Assembly (NCBI GenBank): GCA_904393855.1 | Contig: CAJFNE010000223.1 | Location: 1 to 5,170, forward strand | Direction: 5' to 3' | DNA length: 5,170 nucleotides | Origin: an uncultured Oscillibacter sp. | GTDB taxonomy: Bacteria; Bacillota; Clostridia; Oscillospirales; Oscillospiraceae | Shown here: positions 1-4,187 of the stretch, piece after piece | Layout: every line of letters starts with the position of its first letter | How positions within the stretch are numbered: position 1 is the stretch's first letter | Notes under the pieces: model-generated | What the model was told of the DNA's origin: nothing | The model's database searches: none | What the model saw: only the letters and a program-made list of their open reading frames with translations | Translations under genes and position numbers: made by a program

Positions 1-748
1 GGAGATCGACTACGCCGAGGCCCACAACGTGCCCCTGAAGATCTCCCGGGAGACCAACTACTCCAAGGACAAGAACCTGTGGCACCTGAGCCACGAGGGT
101 CTGGACCTGGAGGACCCCGCCAACGAGCCCCAGTACGAGAAGCCCGGCTTCCTGGAGATGGGCGTCAGCCCCATCCAGGCCCCCGATCAGGCTACATACG
201 TGACGCTGGACTTTGAGAAGGGTGTGCCCGTAGCCATTGACGGTGAGAAGATGAAGGCCAGCGACATCATCCGCAAGCTGAATAAGCTGGGCGGCGAGAA
301 CGGCATCGGCCTGCTGGACATCGTGGAGAACCGGCTGGTGGGCATGAAGGACCGGGGCGTATACGAGACCCCCGGCGGCACCATCCTCTACAAGGCCCAT
401 CAGCTGCTGGAGATGATCACCATTGACAAGGACACCGCTCACATGAAGAGCAAGCTGGCGGTGGACTTTGCGGACCTGGTCTACAACGGCAAGTGGTTCA
501 CTCCCCTGCGGGAGGCCCTCAGCGCCTTTGCCGACAAGACCCAGGAGCATGTCACTGGCAGCGTGAAGCTGAAGCTCTACAAGGGCAATATCATCACCTC
601 CTCCATCACCTCTCCTGAGAGCCTGTACTCCGAGGAGCTGGTGACGTTCAACGAGAGCGCCTATGACCAGACCAACGCCACGGGCTTCATCAACCTGTGG
701 GGTCTGCCCGACACGGTGCTGGCGCTGCGGGAGCAGGGAAAGCTGTAA
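1..748 (+). CDS. argG: Argininosuccinate synthase, C-terminal part (5' end outside window)
   Basis: ArgG joins citrulline and aspartate using ATP to form argininosuccinate, the penultimate step of arginine synthesis, in the cytoplasm. The reading frame is open from base 2 and ends at TAA 746-748, giving the last 249 codons of a protein that is usually about 400 residues, so the N-terminal ATP-binding PP-loop half is missing. What remains is diagnostic: the stretch ETNYSKDKNLWHLSHEG followed by LEDP near the left edge, and GIGLLDIVENRLVGMKDRG with VYETPGG about a hundred residues later, both hallmarks of the citrulline/aspartate-binding and tetramerisation half. The C-terminus (GLPDTVLALREQGKL) looks natural, with no truncation. 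A terminator-like hairpin follows 9 bases after the stop and argH starts 922 bases later, so argG probably ends its own transcript. GTG at 29 is an internal valine, not a start. Confidence 0.96.
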   Translation, partial: EIDYAEAHNVPLKISRETNYSKDKNLWHLSHEGLDLEDPANEPQYEKPGFLEMGVSPIQAPDQATYVTLDFEKGVPVAIDGEKMKASDIIRKLNKLGGENGIGLLDIVENRLVGMKDRGVYETPGGTILYKAHQLLEMITIDKDTAHMKSKLAVDFADLVYNGKWFTPLREALSAFADKTQEHVTGSVKLKLYKGNIITSSITSPESLYSEELVTFNESAYDQTNATGFINLWGLPDTVLALREQGKL

Positions 749-757
749 GGGAGTTAC

Positions 758-778
758 CAAGGGGGCTTGGCCCCCTTG
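758..778 (+). terminator. Probable intrinsic terminator after argG
   Basis: A perfect 9-bp inverted repeat, CAAGGGGGC and GCCCCCTTG, encloses the 3-base loop TTG, starting 9 bases after the argG stop. It is followed by AATCCTTTAT, a short and impure T-run. Position and stem strength fit a factor-independent terminator, though the weak T-run leaves room for partial read-through into the repeat region. Confidence 0.65.
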
Positions 779-857
779 AATCCTTTATCGGGGAGTTCGT
801 CCGATGGGACGGGGGCAATAGCCATGATGATGGCTGGGTCATTCCACCCCCCATTTT

Positions 858-878
858 CTTTTCGGTCTTGCCGAAAAG
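858..878. repeat. Left-end hairpin of the inverted-repeat element
   Basis: Perfect 8-bp stem CTTTTCGG / CCGAAAAG with the 5-base loop TCTTG. It is the mirror of the right-end hairpin: the right loop, CAAGA, is close to the complement of this loop. There is no T-run after it on the + strand, so it does not look like a terminator in that direction. Confidence 0.75.
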
Positions 879-880
879 AC

Positions 881-1008
881 TGCGCCCGCAGGCGCGTGTC
901 GTAGGCCAACCGCCGCATAAGCGGCGGCACTTAGGCCGGAGACAAACGGGCCGCGCCCGCAAGGGGTACGCCGCATCCGTAAGCGGCAAAGCCGCCAACG
1001 GCTGCGCA
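881..1008. repeat. GC-rich hairpin module in the left arm only
   Basis: This stretch holds closely spaced short palindromes. GCGCC and GGCGC pair near 882-895, CCGCCGC and GCGGCGG pair around the loop ATAA near 910-927, and several overlapping GCCGC / GCGGC pairs fall between 970 and 995. The matching place on the right side (1498-1503) has almost nothing, so the module looks like an insertion or local expansion in one arm. The bases ACGGGCC at about 947-953 match the right arm's ACGGGCC read in reverse complement, which marks the edge of the extra material. Confidence 0.55.
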
Positions 1009-1126
1009 GTGGACGGTCCAAAAGAAAAGAACGCTAGCGCCGAACTTGCGCGTTCGCGCAAGTTGGCTTAAGTACGGGGGCTGTCCTGAATCGGTTCCGA
1101 CGAAGCCCGGGCAGTCTCCTACCGGC
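1009..1126. repeat. Left arm of the inner inverted repeat
   Basis: It starts with the perfect 13-mer GTGGACGGTCCAA, continues through the 22-base palindrome at 1043-1064, then GCTTAA (1066-1071), TACGGGGG (1073-1080) and AGTCTCCTACCGGC (1113-1126). Each block has its reverse complement in the same order at 1381-1497; the last matches at 13 of 14 positions. The arms have diverged between blocks while stems are retained. Confidence 0.75.
1043..1064. repeat. Perfect 22-base palindrome, left arm
   Basis: AACTTGCGCG is followed by TT? no spacer is needed to see that AACTTGCGCG and CGCGCAAGTT are exact reverse complements separated by the bases needed for a small loop; together they span 22 bases. 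As RNA it makes a tight hairpin of about 9 bp. Its partner at 1441-1462 is also a 22-base palindrome but with different stem bases (AACCTGCACG / CGTGCAGGTT), a pattern of compensating changes. Confidence 0.75.
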
Positions 1127-1380
1127 ACACGGCGAACCTTGGGTGCTTGAAAGTCCCCCTGCCCGCGTGTAGAAGTCTGGTGGAAACCTCCAGGGAGATC
1201 CCGGATACCCCGCCTTCCTCTTTCCGCTGGCGCTACCCTGGCGGCTTGCTGGGCTTCCATCCACCACCAGACAAAGCGCAAGCGAATTTAGAAGAACAGC
1301 CCTTTCGACAACCACCCCGAGGTCTGCGCCAGACCCACAATCGCGGCGTAAGACCCGCGCAAGTGAATAGTCCGGCGCGA
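1127..1380. other. Foldable centre of the inverted-repeat element
   Basis: Several stems can be found by eye. GTCTGGTGG (1175-1183) pairs with CCACCAGAC (1264-1272), enclosing CCAGGG (1190-1195) paired with CCCTGG (1236-1241). GGTCTG and CAGACC (1321-1335) form a 6-bp hairpin with loop CGC. CCGGC and GCCGG (1372-1385) close on GCGA, a GNRA-type tetraloop if transcribed on the + strand. A near direct repeat, GCGCAAGCGAAT (1276-1287) and GCGCAAGTGAAT (1357-1368), lies at the inner right. Nested stems around a branched core are what a structured RNA would show, but no known RNA family is recognised. The open frames here (for example minus strand 1034-1315 and 931-1281) lack protein character. 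Confidence 0.45.
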
Positions 1381-1497
1381 GCCGGTAGAAGACTCCCTAA
1401 GTTTTGTCGGCATATATTCGGAAGACCCCCGTATTAAGCAAACCTGCACGAACGTGCAGGTTCTGCGCCAAGCGATTTTTTCTCTTGGACCGTCCAC
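1381..1497. repeat. Right arm of the inner inverted repeat
   Basis: Reading inward to outward it contains GCCGGTAGAAGACT (1381-1394), CCCCCGTA (1426-1433), TTAAGC (1434-1439), the 22-base palindrome 1441-1462 and TTGGACCGTCCAC (1485-1497), each complementary to a block of the left arm. A run of six T at 1476-1481 lies 13 bases after the palindrome, further than a normal intrinsic terminator allows. Confidence 0.75.
1441..1462. repeat. Perfect 22-base palindrome, right arm
   Basis: AACCTGCACG and CGTGCAGGTT are exact reverse complements lying side by side with AA at the turn. It is the counterpart of 1043-1064. The stem differs from its counterpart at two paired positions while staying perfectly self-complementary, which suggests that the hairpin, and not just the sequence, is kept. 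Confidence 0.75.
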
Positions 1498-1503
1498 GGC
1501 CCG

Positions 1504-1532
1504 TTCTCTTTTTGTCAAGAACAAAAAGAGAA
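1504..1532. repeat. Right-end hairpin of the inverted-repeat element
   Basis: Perfect 12-bp stem TTCTCTTTTTGT / ACAAAAAGAGAA around the 5-base loop CAAGA. It overlaps the start of the terminal inverted repeat (1531-1543). It is a longer and more AT-rich version of the left-end hairpin at 858-878. Confidence 0.8.
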
Positions 1533-1534
1533 TG

Positions 1535-1650
1535 GGGGGTGGAGTCCCGCGGCGATGCGCCGCACTCCCCCGCGCCGCAGAGCGGCGCCCCACCCCACTG
1601 CGCCGCACTCCCCCGCGCCGCAGAGCGGCGCCCCACCCCACTCCACCCCC
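1535..1650. repeat. 11-bp inverted repeat enclosing the 43-bp repeats
   Basis: GGGGGTGGAGT at 1535-1545 and ACTCCACCCCC at 1640-1650 are exact reverse complements. The first overlaps the right end of the large element, the second ends one base before the argH Shine-Dalgarno region. In a transcript from upstream they could close a stem that holds both 43-bp repeats and stops just short of the ribosome binding site. Confidence 0.6.
1556..1641. repeat. Two perfect 43-bp tandem repeats with GC hairpins
   Basis: Bases 1556-1598 are repeated without change at 1599-1641. Each unit contains GCGCCGC, loop AGA, GCGGCGC, a perfect 7-bp hairpin (1572-1588 and 1615-1631), followed by the C-rich CCCACCCCAC. 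Identity of both copies points to recent duplication or ongoing copy-number change. There is no spacer between units, so this is a tandem repeat and not a CRISPR array. Confidence 0.85.
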
Positions 1651-1652
1651 AC

Positions 1653-1660
1653 AGAAAGGA
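1653..1660 (+). promoter_or_regulatory. Ribosome binding site of argH
   Basis: AGAAAGGA lies 10 bases before ATG 1671. This decides the argH start: the frame stays open upstream to 1404, but only ATG 1671 has a Shine-Dalgarno site and the family N-terminus. Confidence 0.8.
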
Positions 1661-1670
1661 TATCAATTCT

Positions 1671-3065
1671 ATGAAACTTTGGTCCGGGCGCTTCGGCAAA
1701 GACACCGACGCCCTTGTCAACGAACTGAACGCCTCCATCTCCTTTGACCAGCGGTTATATAAGGAGGACATCACCGGCTCCATGGCCCACGCCAGGATGC
1801 TGGGGGACTGCGGCATCATATCAAAAGAGGACGCAGCCGCCATCATCGACGGACTCCAGGGCATTCTGGAGGACGTGGAGGCGGGGAAGGTGGAGTTTAC
1901 CGCCGACAACGAGGACATCCACATGAATGTGGAGGCCCTGCTTACCGCCCGTATCGGCGACGCGGGAAAGCGGCTCCATACCGCCCGCAGCCGCAACGAC
2001 CAGGTGGCGGTGGACTTTCGGATGTACGTCCGGGAACAGATCCCGGTCATCGTGTCTCAGCTGCTGGAGCTGGAGGCCGTTCTCTGCCGCCAGGCGCGGA
2101 AGTACCAGACCGCCGTTATGCCTGGCTACACCCATCTCCAACGGGCCCAGCCCATCTCTTTTGCCCAGCATCTCATGGCCTACGCCAGTATGTTCCGCAG
2201 GGATGTGACCCGGCTGGAGGACTGTGCCGCCCGGCTGAACGAGTGCCCCCTGGGCTCCGGCGCTCTGGCGGGGACCACCTACCCCATCGACCGCTGGCAG
2301 ACCGCCAAGGCGCTGGGCTTTGACCGGCCCATGTCCAACTCCCTGGACGGCGTCAGCGACCGGGACTACGCCCTGGAGCTCCTGAGCGGTCTCTCCATCC
2401 TCATGATGCACCTGAGCCGCTTTGCCGAGGAGGTCATCCTCTGGTGCAGCTGGGAGTTCAAGTTCATCGAGCTGGACGACGCCTACGCCACCGGCAGCAG
2501 CATCATGCCCCAGAAGAAGAACCCGGACGTGGCGGAACTGGTCCGGGGCAAGACGGGCCGGGTCTACGGCGACCTCATGAGCCTGCTGACGGTGATGAAG
2601 GGCCTGCCCCTGGCGTACAACAAGGATATGCAGGAGGACAAGGAGCCGGTGTTCGATGCCGTTGACACGGTGGAGATGTGCCTGCCGGTGTTCGCCGCCA
2701 TGCTGGATACCATGACCGTCCTGCCGGAGAACATGCGCAAGGCGGCGGGGAGGGGCTTCATCAATGCCACGGACTGCGCCGACTACCTGACCAAGAAGGG
2801 GATGCCCTTCCGGGACGCCTACACGACGGTGGGCCACCTGGTGGCCCAGTGCACTCAGCAGGGCAAGACCCTGGAGGACCTGACCCTGGAGGAGCTGAAA
2901 GCGGTGTCCGGCCTCTTTGAGGAGGACGTGTACGACGCCCTGAATCTGGAGAACTGTATGGCCCTCCGGGCCAGCTACGGTGGTCCCGCCGTCAGCGAGA
3001 CCACGCGGCAGATTGAGGAGATCGAACAATTCGTCAGCGAGCGAACGGAAAAGAGATCAAAGTGA
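1671..3065 (+). CDS. argH: Argininosuccinate lyase
   Basis: ArgH splits argininosuccinate into arginine and fumarate, the last step of arginine synthesis; the enzyme works as a cytoplasmic homotetramer of the fumarase/aspartase superfamily. The start at ATG 1671 gives MKLWSGRFG, the usual ArgH N-terminus, and 464 residues, close to the family length of about 460. Superfamily motifs are intact: HTARSRNDQ at residues 103-111, THLQRAQPISFAQH beginning at residue 154 (His155 in the catalytic acid/base region), and the flexible-loop signature GSSIMPQKKNPD at 275-286, whose first serines and Lys282/Asn284 bind substrate. The last three codons (Arg-Ser-Lys) and the TGA stop lie inside a heptad-repeat element shared with the next junction, so the natural C-terminus may have been altered slightly. 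argC follows after 66 bases, probably in one operon. Confidence 0.98.
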   Translation: MKLWSGRFGKDTDALVNELNASISFDQRLYKEDITGSMAHARMLGDCGIISKEDAAAIIDGLQGILEDVEAGKVEFTADNEDIHMNVEALLTARIGDAGKRLHTARSRNDQVAVDFRMYVREQIPVIVSQLLELEAVLCRQARKYQTAVMPGYTHLQRAQPISFAQHLMAYASMFRRDVTRLEDCAARLNECPLGSGALAGTTYPIDRWQTAKALGFDRPMSNSLDGVSDRDYALELLSGLSILMMHLSRFAEEVILWCSWEFKFIELDDAYATGSSIMPQKKNPDVAELVRGKTGRVYGDLMSLLTVMKGLPLAYNKDMQEDKEPVFDAVDTVEMCLPVFAAMLDTMTVLPENMRKAAGRGFINATDCADYLTKKGMPFRDAYTTVGHLVAQCTQQGKTLEDLTLEELKAVSGLFEEDVYDALNLENCMALRASYGGPAVSETTRQIEEIEQFVSERTEKRSK

Positions 3066-3114
3066 AAAGATAAAGGATCAAAGATAGGCAAAACCAGTCA
3101 TATCTCTTATCTTC
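3053..3114. repeat. Palindromic heptad-repeat element, copy A (argH-argC)
   Basis: The left arm is five 7-base units related to GAGATAA (3053-3087), then a 13-base spacer (3088-3100), then only two right-arm units, TATCTCT and TATCTTC (3101-3114). It matches copy B at 4096-4178 at 32 of 35 left-arm bases and at all 14 bases of ATATCTCTTATCTT (3100-3113, equivalent to 4143-4156). Right-arm units can pair with left-arm units: TTATCTT (3107-3113) is the exact reverse complement of AAGATAA (3067-3073). The copy stops just before the argC ribosome binding site, so argC keeps its own start. It supplies the end of argH. Confidence 0.85.
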
Positions 3115-3117
3115 TGC

Positions 3118-3124
3118 GGGGGAG
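3118..3124 (+). promoter_or_regulatory. Ribosome binding site of argC
   Basis: GGGGGAG lies 7 bases before ATG 3132, a strong Shine-Dalgarno match immediately after the truncated right arm of the heptad element. Confidence 0.8.
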
Positions 3125-3131
3125 TGGCAAT

Positions 3132-4097
3132 ATGAAACCCAAAGTTTACATCGACGGAAAAGACGGCACCACGGGCCTCCAGATTTACGACCGGCTGGCA
3201 GCGCGGGACGACATCGACCTGCTGCTGATCGATGAGACCAAGCGGAAAGACAGCGCGGAGCGGCGGAAGCTGATGGCGGCGGCGGACATCGTGTTCCTGT
3301 GCCTGCCGGACGCGGCGGCTATCGAGGCCGTGGCTCTGGCGGAGGGCACCGGCGCCCGCATCATCGACGCCTCCACCGCCCACCGGACGGCACCGGGCTG
3401 GGTCTATGGTTTCCCGGAGCTGCGAAAGGGCCAGAGGGAGGCCATCGCCAAGGCGGACCGGGTGGCCAACCCCGGCTGTCACGCCACGGGGTTCATCTCC
3501 ATCGTGGCCCCGCTGGTGCAGGCGGGCGTTCTGCCTGCAGATGCGGACCTCAGCTGCTTCTCCCTCACCGGCTACTCCGGCGGCGGCAAGAAGATGATCG
3601 CCCAGTACGAGGCGGCGGAAAAGCCGGAGGAGCTGTTCAGCCCCGGCATCTACGGCGTGATGCAGAACCACAAGCACCTGCCGGAGATGCATAAAATCTG
3701 CGGCCTGACGAAGCCGCCGGTGTTCAGTCCCATCGTGGATGACTATTACAAGGGCATGGCCACCACAGTGCCCCTGCACAGGAGCCAACTGCGGGGGGTC
3801 TCCAGCCTCCACCAGGTGTGGCAGGTCCTGGCGGATCACTACGGCACCTACGACGGAAAGCGCTTGGTCTATGTGGCCGGCGATCCCACCGACGAGGAGG
3901 GGGGCATCGAACCCAACTCCAAGCTCTATGGAAACGCCAAGGCCGGGTCCAACGATCTGACCCTGGTGATGGCGGGGAACGACGAGCAGTTCACCATCAC
4001 GGCCCTGTTTGACAACCTGGGAAAAGGCGCCTCCGGCGCGGCGGTGCAGAACATGAACCTGATGCTGGGGCTGGAGGAAACGGCGGGACTATTGTGA
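3132..4097 (+). CDS. argC: N-acetyl-gamma-glutamyl-phosphate reductase, type 2 (short form)
   Basis: ArgC reduces N-acetylglutamyl phosphate to the semialdehyde with NADPH, the third step of ornithine synthesis. The protein is 321 residues, matching the type 2 family (about 310-320) and not the longer type 1 form. The N-terminus MKPKVYIDGKDGTTGLQIYDRL carries the dinucleotide-binding GxxGTTG motif at residues 9-15. NPGCHATGF holds the catalytic cysteine, Cys116, and HRSQLRGVSS begins at His216, the conserved second active-site region. The C-terminus NMNLMLGLEETAGLL is natural for the family. The start has a strong Shine-Dalgarno site. The stop TGA 4095-4097 overlaps the first two bases of heptad element copy B. 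The gene lies between argH and argJ, consistent with one transcript. Confidence 0.98.
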   Translation: MKPKVYIDGKDGTTGLQIYDRLAARDDIDLLLIDETKRKDSAERRKLMAAADIVFLCLPDAAAIEAVALAEGTGARIIDASTAHRTAPGWVYGFPELRKGQREAIAKADRVANPGCHATGFISIVAPLVQAGVLPADADLSCFSLTGYSGGGKKMIAQYEAAEKPEELFSPGIYGVMQNHKHLPEMHKICGLTKPPVFSPIVDDYYKGMATTVPLHRSQLRGVSSLHQVWQVLADHYGTYDGKRLVYVAGDPTDEEGGIEPNSKLYGNAKAGSNDLTLVMAGNDEQFTITALFDNLGKGASGAAVQNMNLMLGLEETAGLL

Positions 4098-4178
4098 GAT
4101 AAAAGTGAAAAGATAAAGGATAAAAGATGGGCAAATTAGGGAATATCTCTTATCTTTTATCTCTTATCTCTTATCTCC
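4096..4178. repeat. Palindromic heptad-repeat element, copy B (argC-argJ), complete
   Basis: Five 7-base units (4096-4130), a 13-base spacer (4131-4143) and five 7-base units (4144-4178) make a symmetrical 83-base palindrome. The outer pair GAGATAA (4096-4102) and TTATCTC (4171-4177) is perfect; the second pair has three mismatches and the third and fourth about one each. The right arm has three successive identical TTATCTC units (4157-4177), ideal for slippage. In RNA it would form a stem of about 33 bp. It overlaps the argC stop by two bases and runs straight into argJ coding sequence, occupying the place of the argJ start. Confidence 0.88.
4115..4129 (+). promoter_or_regulatory. Shine-Dalgarno and ATG inside the heptad element, out of frame with argJ
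   Basis: AAAGGA (4115-4120) followed 6 bases later by ATG 4127 is the only well-formed translation start between argC and the body of argJ. Its frame runs through the heptad array and reads argJ in the wrong frame to a stop at 4661-4663. The distance from this ATG to the first argJ-like codon (TCC 4176) is 49 bases, one more than a multiple of three. In copy A the equivalent triplet is ATA, so this start is specific to copy B. Confidence 0.5.
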
Positions 4179-4187
4179 GGCATCCAT

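Larger units (their letters stand above)
843..1543. repeat. Large nested inverted-repeat element (possible non-autonomous mobile element or structured RNA)
   Basis: The outermost 13 bases are perfect inverted repeats: TCCACCCCCCATT at 843-855 and AATGGGGGGTGGA at 1531-1543. Just inside each lies a hairpin (858-878 on the left, 1504-1532 on the right). Further in is a second 13-bp perfect inverted repeat: GTGGACGGTCCAA at 1009-1021 and TTGGACCGTCCAC at 1485-1497. This begins arms of about 118 bases that stay complementary as far as 1126 and 1381. The left side carries about 130 extra bases of GC-rich hairpins that the right lacks. The 254-base centre can itself fold. No transposase and no clear target-site duplication are visible, since the bases outside the ends differ. 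The matched ends suggest a MITE-like unit, while the folding suggests a transcribed RNA. Neither is proven from one copy. Confidence 0.7.
749..1670. other. 922-base argG-argH gap without a supported gene
   Basis: No reading frame here has a credible start, ribosome binding site and coding character. Several open frames exist on both strands, but they overlap one another, are rich in Arg, Pro and Gly, and follow the inverted-repeat structure rather than any protein family I recognise. The contents in order are: the argG terminator hairpin; small palindromes around 799-810 (GTCC/GGAC) and 820-835 (AGCCAT/ATGGCT); a large nested inverted-repeat element; two 43-bp direct repeats; and the argH ribosome binding site. 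I see no convincing sigma-70 type promoter and no ARG-box-like AT-rich palindrome, so where argH transcription starts is unknown. Confidence 0.75.

Noticed and set aside
697..1315. Several open frames on both strands (697-1071 +, 690-1061 -, 931-1281 -, 1034-1315 -)
   Set aside because: They overlap each other and the inverted repeats, are Arg/Pro/Gly-rich, lack ribosome binding sites and show no recognisable domain.
1441..1481. Intrinsic terminator at the right palindrome
   Set aside because: The T-run starts 13 bases after the stem, too far for a canonical terminator, and the stem is explained by its partner in the left arm.
843..1543. Group II intron or insertion sequence
   Set aside because: No domain V-like hairpin, reverse transcriptase, transposase or clear target-site duplication is visible.
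1556..1641. CRISPR array
   Set aside because: Two units abut directly without spacers and no cas genes are present.
1404..1670. 89-codon N-terminal extension of argH
   Set aside because: The extension translates inverted and tandem repeats, has no ribosome binding site, and the family N-terminus MKLWSGRFG begins at 1671 after a good Shine-Dalgarno site.
749..1670. ARG box (ArgR operator) or T-box leader before argH
   Set aside because: No AT-rich ARG-box palindrome and no T-box-like AGGGTGGNACCGCG sequence was found.
1821..3029. 402-codon open frame on the minus strand
   Set aside because: It is the mirror of argH in GC-rich DNA, its product is rich in His, Gly and Val without family motifs, and argH on the other strand is certain.
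4095..4178. ArgC-ArgJ fusion by stop-codon read-through
   Set aside because: The two genes share a frame, but both TGA 4095 and TAG 4137 would have to be read through, and the linker would be repeat-derived.
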